NCBI GenBank assembly: GCA_002428995.1
Contig: DIYJ01000012.1
Span: 1-24,161, forward strand
Origin: Flavobacteriales bacterium UBA6057
GTDB taxonomy: Bacteria; Bacteroidota; Bacteroidia; Flavobacteriales_G; Salibacteraceae
Length of the DNA: 24,161 nt
Direction of reading: 5' to 3'
Shown here: positions 1 through 7,381 of the stretch, piece by piece
Numbering within the stretch: the stretch's first letter is position 1
Layout: each line of letters starts with the position of its first letter
Program-made: the position numbers and the translations under genes
Notes under the pieces: model-generated
What the model saw: only the letters and a program-made list of their open reading frames with translations
Database searches by the model: none
What the model was told of the DNA's origin: nothing

Positions 1-1556
1 TCCGAGTGATCCATGCCAACGCGGGCCAGTTGGGCGGAAAAGTTGTTAGCTATACTTTGCGCAAAGTCACTTTTTAACTCCCCAAGCCACTCTAACTGTG
101 ACTCACCTTTTAGCAAAATTTTCTCTTTATCTCTTACGCCTTGAACTGCTCCATCAGCATTACCCTTGAGTTTAAAAAACCGAGTTTGATGAATAGAATA
201 GTTCACCTTGAAATATTGATAACTCTCTCCGCTTTTAAGGATGAAATCAAAGCTGTCCTCAGGGGTAACAGCTTTTAATGGAGCAAAAAGTAAATCTCTG
301 TTCTTTTTAATCCGGGTACAGTCACACTTTGGAGTAATGCACACCCAATATTCTTTGGAATAATACACTACCGTGCCTAAAGTCAAAATTGGTAGGTAGG
401 CATCATTATAATTTGATTTGACTGAAGTGAGCATAGCCAGTTTTCGATTGCTGTCTATTTCAACGATTTCCCCGTGCAGATATAATTTTGTCAGGGTCTT
501 ACCTACAACTTCAGAGAAAAGCTGACTTTCACTGCCGGGAGCATCTTTTGGTACAAGCACTTGCTCAATTCCTCTCTTAGTGAATGTAACTAAGTCCTCC
601 CGCGTTACTGTCTCTGGTATTTCAACCGTTTCAAATTTCTCTTTGCTTGGCACGTCAAAATCGAATTCCTGATCTGGCAGAGTACTCTCTATGTAATGCT
701 TGATCGTTTCATTCGAGATGGAGTCAGCAATATTGTTCGTGAGAAGAAGCGACTTTATCTCTGAACCCATAATTTCAAGTATCTGGTCAGAAGCATCGTT
801 TGGAGCTGGTAGCAAAGCTTTGTGGGCCAAGAAGGATGGATCTAAATCATCACTGAATGTTTCTACAATTGAGTAAGTGTTCTCTCTAATGACCGACATT
901 GCCTTTAGAGCCAAGTTTTTCAAAAGGCCATGAGAGATATTTGTGAATTCAGCAACCACTTTGCCCGGCAACTCACTATATTCTAAGAGTCTTTCTTCAA
1001 CCTCCTTTTTCAATCGTCTACCCTTCAAGGTCGCTTTTCCATAAACTGCAATTCGATAGTTCCCATGACTGAGGCTAAAACCGTTTTCTGTTGGGGTAAT
1101 TTCAATCTCGCTTAGCGCTTCTTTTATCTGATCAATTATCCGATCAAAGTCATTTTCAGCAGTGTAAACTAGTATAAGCTTTAGCTTTTCCGTTCGCTCT
1201 TGAAAGAGCCTTTTAATCAGGTCAGAGGCGAACTTTCCTCTGATATCATCATCATCGTCCGCTTCCTCATCTTGGCTATCATCATCTAAATCGCCTTTAA
1301 CGTTGATTCTCCAGTCTAGGACTGTAACATCACATTTCTTCGAAAGGGTGACAGTGTTTTCAATGTCTTCAGGAGCAGTGACTTTGTAGATTGAGCAAAT
1401 TTTGTTGCTCGCTGCAAACATTTGTGTAACCTGCTGAGCATTCAACCTGTGGGCATCTTTGGACTCAGAATAACTCGCCTCATCATCTATGAAAGCAATG
1501 GACTGTAGAAATTCATCAGATACTTGTTTTGAAATTTCGTAAAATGGACTACTCAT
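1..1556 (-). CDS. Receiver-domain protein (Response_reg_2-like), C-terminus off window
   Basis: The frame is open from ATG 1556 to the left edge, giving at least 518 residues. The N-terminus (about 1-180) has the layout of a two-component receiver: acidic pair Asp24-Asp25 in FIDDEAS, candidate phosphoacceptor Asp81 in VTVLDWRI, Thr132 in LVYTAEN and Lys174 in AVYGKA. An acidic stretch (about 89-104, mostly Asp/Glu) follows the phosphoacceptor, where a compact loop is usual. The remaining 340 residues are not recognised and have no clear HTH. The start overlaps the end of the upstream kinase gene by 8 bp, so the two are probably translationally coupled, with the kinase as phosphodonor. Residues and overlap are seen directly; partnership with the kinase is inference. 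Such receivers are known beside GHKL ATPases in predicted prokaryotic conflict operons. Confidence 0.8.
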   Translation of the reverse strand, partial: MSSPFYEISKQVSDEFLQSIAFIDDEASYSESKDAHRLNAQQVTQMFAASNKICSIYKVTAPEDIENTVTLSKKCDVTVLDWRINVKGDLDDDSQDEEADDDDDIRGKFASDLIKRLFQERTEKLKLILVYTAENDFDRIIDQIKEALSEIEITPTENGFSLSHGNYRIAVYGKATLKGRRLKKEVEERLLEYSELPGKVVAEFTNISHGLLKNLALKAMSVIRENTYSIVETFSDDLDPSFLAHKALLPAPNDASDQILEIMGSEIKSLLLTNNIADSISNETIKHYIESTLPDQEFDFDVPSKEKFETVEIPETVTREDLVTFTKRGIEQVLVPKDAPGSESQLFSEVVGKTLTKLYLHGEIVEIDSNRKLAMLTSVKSNYNDAYLPILTLGTVVYYSKEYWVCITPKCDCTRIKKNRDLLFAPLKAVTPEDSFDFILKSGESYQYFKVNYSIHQTRFFKLKGNADGAVQGVRDKEKILLKGESQLEWLGELKSDFAQSIANNFSAQLARVGMDHS

Positions 1557-4545
1557 CGTTTTCTGGTGCGTTTATCGGCTCGATTTTGAAGGTCACATTA
1601 CTACCCTTAGCTGGCTCATCTACATATATTTTATAGTCTACCCCCTCTAAGACCTCACGTGATATATGAAGTCCCATACCCCTGCCATTTTTCCTCTTGG
1701 TAAAACCTAAATCAAAAATCCTCTCCTTTTCGTTAGGTCGGATTTCCGGGCCATTGTTTGAAATATAGAATCCGCTATCATCAGCGTGCAGACGAATGAC
1801 TCTTTGTTCGTCATCAGCTTTCTGCTTTAGCCAATAAATGGCATTGTCTACGACATTCACAAAGACTGGGTAAAATGTCGAGCGAAATCCCCAGATAGAT
1901 CGCTTAGAGAACCCCTTAGTGCTTTTTAATTGAATGTTATGTCTATTAAGTCTTGCATTGAAGAGGTCAAGCAAAAACAATTTAATGTCAGTAGCTGGTA
2001 TCTCTTCTTCCTTTCGGTAAAGTCTTCGGTTCAGCGGAGTGAAGAGAGTTAAATAACTATCCAGATGCTCGAAGTTGACCCGAATGTTAGTGTAAACACC
2101 CTCCATGTGCTCATTGACGTCTGCCCAGGCTTTAAGCTCACGAATACTTGTCCGGATTGAATTGATTGCGCTATTAAACTCATGGTGTATTACTCCTACC
2201 GCTAAGCCTAATTGACTGAGTTCAACATCCGCATGAACTCTTTCCTGCAACTGGTAAAGTTCCTCTTCCAGAGCTTCATTCATCTGATCATTTGTGATAA
2301 TGTTTCCTTCTTCATCATTACCCCAGTAAATTCCATCCAATTGCTTGATTATGCTCTCAAGAATAGCCGTTCCTCTCTCCTTTTCAAGGGTGATTTCCTG
2401 CTCCATGCGCTTACGTTCCTGAACTAGATCAAAGTCTTCTGCGTCATCGACTTTCAGCGTTTTGAATTCATCTTTAACGTCTCGGATTTTATCTTCCAAC
2501 CCACTCATTAATTCGTTGGTTAGCTCCTTAACCTTTTGTGAAATGTTAGAGGCGGCCTCACGCGTTTCCTTTTCTTTTTTGCCAGCCGCTTTTTGTGCTT
2601 GATCCGAAATGTAATCGACAGCCTGTTCAAGTCTCTTTCGCTTGCTTATTTCAATGTTGAGCCTGTTGGTATAGTCATTAACTAATTCTTCAATCCGATC
2701 TTCTGTCGGTAGTATTAGATTGGCGTTAAGTTTTTCTGATTCAGTGATATACGCCTCCCAGTCTTGTCTTATTTCCTTTGAAATATTGAATCCTCTTGGT
2801 TGATTTATTTTGAATTTGTCTTTCAGTTTGCCGAACTCTTGTCGAGCTTGAATTTCGTAGTCCAAAAGTGTTTGGCTCGCCTCATCAGGGTCTTCAATGT
2901 ATGCGACAGAACCAAACTTTTTATCAGTTCGGGTCACAAAATCCTCTACTTCTTGTTCGTACTTGTTTGAAGATAGATCATCAAAAAAAGTATTCAGGGA
3001 GTGATGAAACTTCTCCTTTCTTGCTTTAGCCTGTTGACTTCTCTTTTCCCGTGCCTTATGGGCTTTTTCTTGTTCACTTCGCCTTTTAACCCAGAATTCT
3101 GCTTTAGGCCCACCACCCTCTCTGAAGAAGTCGGCCGCTAGTTGGACAAAGAAGTTTTTTAGTATTTCCCTTATTTGTCGATATGCCTTGTTCTCAATAA
3201 ACCCTTCTCTTCCCGCTTTTTCACGCAAATCATAGTTGTGTTCTTTGGTGATATTTATGACTCCAAACATTCTACGATAGGAAAAGAAGTAGTAAGAGGC
3301 ACTCTTAGTCCTATTCTTTTCAATGTTGATAAAATCATAGTCTGAATCCCCGTATGGTAGTATCCGGACATTATCGCGGTAGATATAAAGTCCGCCATGT
3401 TTATCGGCCTTTGCTGTTAGGCGTGCGTGGTTAATTGGGTCTATGGTTGATTGACGAAGTGTTCCTTGGAAGTATGAAACATTGATTGAAAAAGGGCCAC
3501 AGTGCGTTGCTTTAAAATCATTTCCATTCCAAATTATCTTATGCTCATATTCCTGTTCATTATAGACTTTGACAGTTCCTGAGAATTGACCATACTCATC
3601 AAAGTCGCCTTTGAAATGATGATCAGCTAATTCAAAATCTTCTGGTGTAAAGAATTGCTCTTTGTCCAATAAGTTGAAATATGTGCCATCATCATTTCTG
3701 TAATCTCGAAATGAGGCAATAATTTGAGGCTCAGGATGATCTGGAGTCATTGTGTTCGTAAAGCCTACCAACATCTTTTCAATCTTAGTAGCGTCTTTCG
3801 TCTCATCCTCTCCATCTATATCATGATTCAAGGCCTCATCCACAGGAGCAATTAGAAAATGAGTTCCGCAACCCTTATCTGCTAAGGAAAGCAATCCTGG
3901 CAAGGATTTATCAAGACTTTCAGGATCAACAGAAAACGACTGAATTTCTTGTATTATTCGATTACCATCATCTTCAGTTACATCATCACTCTTCATAAGT
4001 GCCTTAATCGAGTCAAGCACTTCTTTCTTCATCTTTTCGACATCACTCAACTTTGGTAAGCTCCCATTGCCGAATTCGTATAGTGGAATCACAATATCCT
4101 CTAAGTTCAAGCCCGGCAACTCGAATACACCCCAATTAATGAAAGCCACTACCAGATCATGAGACTTGTCTTCTCTTTTTGCACGGGTTAGAATAAGTAA
4201 CTGTCGACCAATTGATGCAATTGCCAAACGTCCAATTCCCTTTTCGCCCATAACTGGTCGCTCCGGTTTATCGGGGTCTACGGGTGGAGCAGGAATTTTA
4301 TGGTTTGAGAATTTACTCTCTGTACCCAAGGTCAACCATCTGGTTTCAAAATCTTGCTTGGTCATTCCAAGGCCGTCATCCCTTAGGACGAATAGCTTTT
4401 CCTTTCTGAAATAGTCAACCTCTACCTTGTCTGCATAGGCATCATGAGCGTTCTTGAATAGCTCGTTTATGGCCGTAGGGATTCCGGCTATTTGTTGCCT
4501 CCCTAATAAATCTAATGCCCTTGCTCTTGCCTTAAAGTTGGCCAT
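1549..4545 (-). CDS. Dual-GHKL protein: MORC/Hsp90-like ATPase fused to a histidine kinase
   Basis: 998 residues with two separate GHKL nucleotide-binding modules. The N-terminal one resembles MORC/Hsp90-like ATPases: AINELFKNAHDA (Glu28, Asn32, Asp35), DDGLGM (56-61) and GEKGIGRL (100-107). The middle (about 500-770) is rich in charged, heptad-like sequence and is probably coiled coil. The C-terminal part looks like a histidine kinase: an H-box-like VIHHEFNSAIN (His787/His788, Glu789), an N box VVDNAIYWL near 900, and NGRGMGLHIS near 960. No signal peptide or membrane segment is seen, so it should be cytoplasmic. It starts 12 bp after the methyltransferase stop and overlaps the receiver gene by 8 bp. 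Family knowledge: paraMORC-type ATPases occur in restriction-modification-like operons (Iyer, Abhiman and Aravind 2008). Inference: it senses non-self or unmodified DNA and signals to the receiver. Confidence 0.85.
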   Translation of the reverse strand: MANFKARARALDLLGRQQIAGIPTAINELFKNAHDAYADKVEVDYFRKEKLFVLRDDGLGMTKQDFETRWLTLGTESKFSNHKIPAPPVDPDKPERPVMGEKGIGRLAIASIGRQLLILTRAKREDKSHDLVVAFINWGVFELPGLNLEDIVIPLYEFGNGSLPKLSDVEKMKKEVLDSIKALMKSDDVTEDDGNRIIQEIQSFSVDPESLDKSLPGLLSLADKGCGTHFLIAPVDEALNHDIDGEDETKDATKIEKMLVGFTNTMTPDHPEPQIIASFRDYRNDDGTYFNLLDKEQFFTPEDFELADHHFKGDFDEYGQFSGTVKVYNEQEYEHKIIWNGNDFKATHCGPFSINVSYFQGTLRQSTIDPINHARLTAKADKHGGLYIYRDNVRILPYGDSDYDFINIEKNRTKSASYYFFSYRRMFGVINITKEHNYDLREKAGREGFIENKAYRQIREILKNFFVQLAADFFREGGGPKAEFWVKRRSEQEKAHKAREKRSQQAKARKEKFHHSLNTFFDDLSSNKYEQEVEDFVTRTDKKFGSVAYIEDPDEASQTLLDYEIQARQEFGKLKDKFKINQPRGFNISKEIRQDWEAYITESEKLNANLILPTEDRIEELVNDYTNRLNIEISKRKRLEQAVDYISDQAQKAAGKKEKETREAASNISQKVKELTNELMSGLEDKIRDVKDEFKTLKVDDAEDFDLVQERKRMEQEITLEKERGTAILESIIKQLDGIYWGNDEEGNIITNDQMNEALEEELYQLQERVHADVELSQLGLAVGVIHHEFNSAINSIRTSIRELKAWADVNEHMEGVYTNIRVNFEHLDSYLTLFTPLNRRLYRKEEEIPATDIKLFLLDLFNARLNRHNIQLKSTKGFSKRSIWGFRSTFYPVFVNVVDNAIYWLKQKADDEQRVIRLHADDSGFYISNNGPEIRPNEKERIFDLGFTKRKNGRGMGLHISREVLEGVDYKIYVDEPAKGSNVTFKIEPINAPENDE

Positions 4546-4557
4546 CTATCTGCGCGT

Positions 4558-5592
4558 TTACTTGGCTAAGAATTGCAACCCAACTCTTTTCGCTAATTCC
4601 GGAGGAACAGCATTACCAATCATTTTTGAAATTGTGACTTGACTATCAGAATGGAACTTATAGTCTAGGGGGAAGCTCTGTAAAACGGCTCCTTCCCTTA
4701 TAGAAATTGCTCGGTCTTGTTCCGGGTGACCATAACGACCATTTGAGTAACTAACGAAACGCGTGGTAATTGCTGGTGATGGTTTATCCCAGTACATTCT
4801 ACCATAGACATCGTAATGGCCTTCATGATTTTCATAACATGCGGGTTGAAGTTCCTTCGGCCAAGCTCTTCTATCACCTCCATTAGGCTTTGTCTCTCTA
4901 ATCCTTTTCATGTTTAGATCACTCAAGCCAGCTGACGTGTGCATAAAATCGGTAGCATCTTTATGACCAGCACCGATGGCAGGAAACTCTTTCAGGTTCC
5001 CAATTGCATCTGATACAGTCCTAATATTCTCTTTATCTTCTTTAGGTAAAGAGATCGAATCCTCAATTCGAGTGGCCAAAAGGACATATCTTCTCCTGTT
5101 TTGCGGTACGCCAAAATACTTGGCATTGACCACGCCATCATCAAAGACATAACCTTGCTCACTAAGAAATGACTTGAACTTGACAATGGGGCTACCAGAT
5201 TTTGTGTCGAGTCCTGGGACATTTTCAACGAACACATAACCGGGTCTGTAATACTCTACGAACTCTTGAAAATCCTCTAACAGGAGTCTTGTTTGTTTTG
5301 ACTTGGTTTTATCGGTCTTTATGTTCGAATAATACTGGCATGGGCTGCAGCCCACGAATATTAAATCGCGTTGATTCCTGCGAATTTTGAAGAATTTACC
5401 TACTTCGTTTTTTACCAGATTAGATACATCAGCAGACAGGAATTTGGCTTCGTTGTTCTTTTCGTAAGTGTCTTTGCAGCTTTCGTCAATGTCAATACCA
5501 CCGAGCACGTCAATTCCCGCTTGCCTGAAGCCACAGGACACGCCCCCAGCGGAACAGAAGAAATCAACAGCTTTTAATTTTTTACCTGACAT
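4558..5592 (-). CDS. C5-cytosine DNA methyltransferase (Dcm/M.HhaI type)
   Basis: 344 residues from ATG 5592; an in-frame TTG at 5598 would add two residues, but the ATG (MSGKKLKAVDFF) is preferred. It transfers a methyl group from AdoMet to C5 of cytosine in a target not readable from sequence. Visible motifs: I, FFCSAGGVSCGF; IV, VGCSPCQYYS with the catalytic Cys after Pro; VI, FVENV; VIII, QNRRRYVLLA; the target-recognition region about 215-300; X, IGNAVPPELAKRVG. All core motifs are present and the length suits a single-domain enzyme. Motif I has Ser-Ala where Gly-Ala is more common. It is the first gene of the operon with the GHKL kinase and receiver, so it probably marks self DNA for that system. 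No Vsr endonuclease gene is seen upstream. Confidence 0.93.
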   Translation of the reverse strand: MSGKKLKAVDFFCSAGGVSCGFRQAGIDVLGGIDIDESCKDTYEKNNEAKFLSADVSNLVKNEVGKFFKIRRNQRDLIFVGCSPCQYYSNIKTDKTKSKQTRLLLEDFQEFVEYYRPGYVFVENVPGLDTKSGSPIVKFKSFLSEQGYVFDDGVVNAKYFGVPQNRRRYVLLATRIEDSISLPKEDKENIRTVSDAIGNLKEFPAIGAGHKDATDFMHTSAGLSDLNMKRIRETKPNGGDRRAWPKELQPACYENHEGHYDVYGRMYWDKPSPAITTRFVSYSNGRYGHPEQDRAISIREGAVLQSFPLDYKFHSDSQVTISKMIGNAVPPELAKRVGLQFLAK

Positions 5593-5800
5593 TTCCAAAT
5601 TGAAGAGTTTAAGAAATAGTCAGTAAAAATGCAACTAAAGACACTGTAGTCAAACAAATATCCAGCTTAATGTTAGGTCATGAAATTGATTGGTTCTTAG
5701 GACTATTCTTGATTTCGTGTGTATCTAAGCAATGTCAATTTGCCTGTATTAAACCCAGCCAAGTATTTTTTCTCCTGCCCAACTTTCGCTATTTTAGCAG
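5593..5800. promoter_or_regulatory. Divergent intergenic region between methyltransferase operon and symE leader
   Basis: AT-rich, non-coding, between the minus-strand operon and the plus-strand symE leader, so it should hold both promoters. On the plus strand, TATTTTAG at 5790-5797 differs by one base from the Bacteroidota -7 consensus TAnnTTTG, and would place transcription start close to 5801, where the leader pairing element begins. No convincing -33 box was seen. No clear minus-strand -7 box was found. Promoter calls here are weak. Confidence 0.3.
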
Positions 5801-5960
5801 TGCGAACACTTAAGAAGAATTACAATGAGAAATCTATTTCAAGAAATGGCCCTGCGGAGAGCGGGTGAAAGTCCCGTACCCTCAAGTCTTCTTGGGTGTT
5901 CGCAGCACCGTTGGGCCTCTTATATTTTAAACATTCCTAATTATGCGAACACCCAGGAAG
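5801..5960 (+). promoter_or_regulatory. symE leader with two mutually exclusive 17-bp pairings
   Basis: Segment A (5801-5817, TGCGAACACTTAAGAAG), segment B (5888-5904, CTTCTTGGGTGTTCGCA) and segment C (5944-5960, TGCGAACACCCAGGAAG) are related. In RNA, B can pair with all 17 bases of A (15 Watson-Crick, 2 G-U) or with all 17 of C (16 Watson-Crick, 1 G-U). C begins at base 2 of the symE start codon, so the B-C hairpin (39-nt loop) would hide the start codon, while A-B would free it. A smaller hairpin (CGGG/CCCG around 5862-5874) sits inside the A-B loop. The complementarity is seen; the switching role is inference. It could also reflect partial duplication of the symE 5' end. Confidence 0.55.
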
Positions 5961-5998
5961 CAAACCGGCCCGAAGCGGCCGAAGGCGCGGAGCCTTAA
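5825..5998 (+). CDS. Possible 57-residue leader ORF overlapping symE start
   Basis: ATG 5825 opens a 57-codon frame, +1 relative to symE, ending at TAA 5996-5998, about 55 bp inside symE. The product (MRNLFQEMALRRAGESPVPS...) is not recognised and has no signal peptide. Ribosomes translating it would run through pairing segments B and C and so open the symE start codon, a common arrangement for translational coupling. The high-GC stretch within symE could keep the frame open by chance, so coding is uncertain. Confidence 0.2.
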   Translation: MRNLFQEMALRRAGESPVPSSLLGCSQHRWASYILNIPNYANTQEANRPEAAEGAEP

Positions 5999-6161
5999 AA
6001 TCCAGCCCTTTATCCGTATCAGTCGATGGAGCAGAACTACTGTTCCGGAGCTCACGCTATGTGGCAAATGGTTGGAAGACTTTGGCTTTGAAGCTGAAAG
6101 TCGTGTGCTAGTTTTCACTTACAAGAATAGGCTTGTGATCAAGCCAGATAAAGAAGGGTAA
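5943..6161 (+). CDS. symE: SymE-family toxin-like protein
   Basis: 72 residues from ATG 5943. The core matches the SymE toxin domain: VPELTLCGKWLEDFGFEAES, then VLVFTYKNRLVIKPDKE, preceded by a basic N-terminus (MRTPRKQTGPKRPKARSLKI). SymE proteins have an AbrB-like fold; E. coli SymE is an SOS-induced toxin affecting RNA and the nucleoid and is held down by the antisense RNA SymR. E. coli SymE is about 113 residues, so this is a short form covering little more than the domain. In E. coli, symE sits beside the hsd/mcr restriction genes; here it is divergent from a methyltransferase operon. The start codon is embedded in the leader pairing, and a terminator follows. Family assignment is fairly safe; toxicity is inference. 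Confidence 0.72.
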   Translation: MRTPRKQTGPKRPKARSLKIQPFIRISRWSRTTVPELTLCGKWLEDFGFEAESRVLVFTYKNRLVIKPDKEG

Positions 6162-6183
6162 ACTATTGCGGAATACAAGAATG

Positions 6184-6210
6184 AAAGCCTCCTGTTCAGG
6201 GGGCTTTTTT
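6184..6210 (+). terminator. Rho-independent terminator of symE
   Basis: AAAGCCTCC (6184-6192), loop TGTTCA, GGGGGCTTT (6199-6207) with one T-G pair, then a T run. It lies 22 bp after the symE stop. The same stem and loop recur after the truncated copy at 7241. Confidence 0.8.
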
Positions 6211-6262
6211 GGTTTAGGTATACTGTATGCGAAATGGCTTTTGGGTAATAAAACCACAATTT

Positions 6263-6348
6263 GAGTAAGAATAAATTTTTCTCTCTTGGCCAGTTGGTCG
6301 GGGCCGCGATGCCCCGCCCTGAAAAAAGAAAAAGTCCTTCACTTCCCT
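6263..6348. repeat. Dispersed intergenic repeat, copy 1
   Basis: Starts GAGTAAGAATAAATTTTTCT, continues through CTCTCTTGGCCAGTTGGTCG and a hairpin CGGGGC-cgcgat-GCCCCG near 6299-6316, and ends CCTTCACTTCCC. It closely matches 8410-8519, which differs mainly by an internal insertion. Neither copy encodes protein. Function unknown. Confidence 0.65.
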
Positions 6349-6351
6349 GAT

Positions 6352-6406
6352 TTAAATGAGCTTTCTCCCCCACTCCGTTTCCCTCCGGGGGAAGACACTC
6401 ATTTAA
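6352..6406. repeat. Long inverted-repeat hairpin downstream of the lipocalin-like gene
   Basis: Outer arms TTAAATGAG (6352-6360) and CTCATTTAA (6398-6406) are perfect complements; inner arms TCCCCC (6366-6371) and GGGGGA (6387-6392) extend the stem. It lies 3' of the minus-strand gene at 6453-6896 and may protect or end that transcript, but has no classic T tract. Confidence 0.5.
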
Positions 6407-6452
6407 CCAAAGCAAAGTAACATAACGCTTTAAACATTATAAGCTCAAAGCT

Positions 6453-6896
6453 TTAATCAGCTCGGTGGTACGTCCAAATGAACTGAATGCCGTATTTGTT
6501 GCGAAAGGATTGCGTGTGCTCATCTTTTGAACGGAATTCGCACTGGAATTCTGTAGAGCGACCCTGAGCATCCGTAATGACCAACACTCCGTTTTGCACA
6601 TCCCATGTGGATTCACTCGCTTGTGACTGATCAGCGCTACAAACTGCTTCATGCTCTTGAATCAAAAAATCCCCGTTGGTTTCATAGATGAACAAGTCAT
6701 CGCGTTGACAATCCGGCCGGAAAGTGAAAATGTCGCGCTCCTGTCCGTTTTGAATCATGGTAGCGGCCACCATGTGCCAATGATGAGCCGTCAGTTGCAC
6801 AGACAGTTCAGAATCTGAATCATTCTGCTGAGCTTGGACCGTACAGTGAATAGCGAGCGTGATCGCAATTGTCACGCGCAGTGTTCTTGGAATCAT
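6453..6896 (-). CDS. Secreted lipocalin-like small protein
   Basis: 147 residues. The N-terminus MIPRTLRVTIAITLAIHCTV followed by QAQQ reads as a signal peptide. The mature part starts with a Trp-containing strand (LTAHHWHMVAATM), followed by a DCQRDDLFIYETNGDF segment, EAVCSAD, a TWDVQNGVLVITD strand and QCEFRS. This pattern (Trp near the start, Cys and Asp-Asp, Cys before a W-x-l strand) is that of small Bacteroidota lipocalin-like domains. No lipobox is evident, so it is probably periplasmic or exported. It lies alone between the intact and truncated symE copies. Ligand unknown. Confidence 0.65.
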   Translation of the reverse strand: MIPRTLRVTIAITLAIHCTVQAQQNDSDSELSVQLTAHHWHMVAATMIQNGQERDIFTFRPDCQRDDLFIYETNGDFLIQEHEAVCSADQSQASESTWDVQNGVLVITDAQGRSTEFQCEFRSKDEHTQSFRNKYGIQFIWTYHRAD

Positions 6897-7109
6897 GTCA
6901 CAAGGTTATTCCAGATGAAGACCTTTTCTCTCCGCAGTTTCGATGATTTCTTATTCCCTATTTGTTGGGGTGAATGATGGATTGAGGTTGTACGTATTTA
7001 ACATAATATGCAAGTGCGTATGGTTTGCGCTGAGGAATTTGAACTTGAAGGACATTCCCGGCTTGCCATTTCATGAATAGCTCAAGTCTTCTGATGTGGT
7101 GGCTTCTAA
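6897..7109. other. Intergenic region with no gene seen
   Basis: Upstream region of the lipocalin-like gene. Contains CTCAAGTCTTCT at 7081-7092, identical to 5881-5892 in the symE leader, which suggests the truncated symE copy downstream kept a scrap of that leader. No convincing promoter or RNA gene was identified. Confidence 0.4.
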
Positions 7110-7226
7110 CCGAAGCTCACGCTATGTGGCAAATGGTTGGAAGACTTTGGTTTTGAAGCCGAAAGTCGTGTGCTAGTTTTTACCTACAGGAATAGGCTTG
7201 TGATCAAGCCAGATAAAGAGGGATAA
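7110..7226 (+). pseudogene. 5'-truncated second copy of symE
   Basis: Reading from CCG 7110 to TAA 7224-7226 gives PKLTLCGKWLEDFGFEAESR, then VLVFTYRNRLVIKPDKEG, almost identical to the C-terminal half of the intact SymE at 5943-6161. An in-frame TAA lies immediately upstream (7107-7109), and the N-terminal half and start codon are missing. DNA identity over 7114-7240 against 6049-6176 is high, with only scattered substitutions, mostly synonymous. An identical-type terminator follows. Best read as a duplication remnant that lost its 5' half. Confidence 0.8.
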
Positions 7227-7240
7227 ACTATTGCGGAAAA

Positions 7241-7274
7241 TAGAAAAAGCCTCCTGTTCAGGGGGCTTTTTCTA
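7241..7274. terminator. Strong terminator hairpin after symE remnant
   Basis: TAGAAAAAGCCTCC (7241-7254), loop TGTTCA, GGGGGCTTTTTCTA (7261-7274): a 14-bp stem with a single T-G pair. The flanking A and T runs could make it work in both directions. Same loop and core as the terminator at 6184. Confidence 0.8.
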
Positions 7275-7381
7275 TTTATACCCAACTCCAATACGAAGAG
7301 ATCCAGACAAAGTATTGTTTGAGAAAATTAGATTGTTTCTAGTAAGTCAACTTAATACCTTATGCTTTCAATCGTAGGACA

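Noticed and set aside
5800..5910. Group II intron or tRNA-like element (starts GTGCG, contains GGGTGAAAGTCCC, ends pair with each other)
   Set aside because: Too short, with no domain V-like hairpin, no reverse transcriptase, and no tRNA cloverleaf; the end pairing is better explained by homology to the symE 5' end.
6290..6328. Terminator at the GC hairpin before an A-rich run
   Set aside because: On the plus strand the hairpin is followed by A, not T, and on the minus strand no T run follows; it is part of the dispersed repeat.
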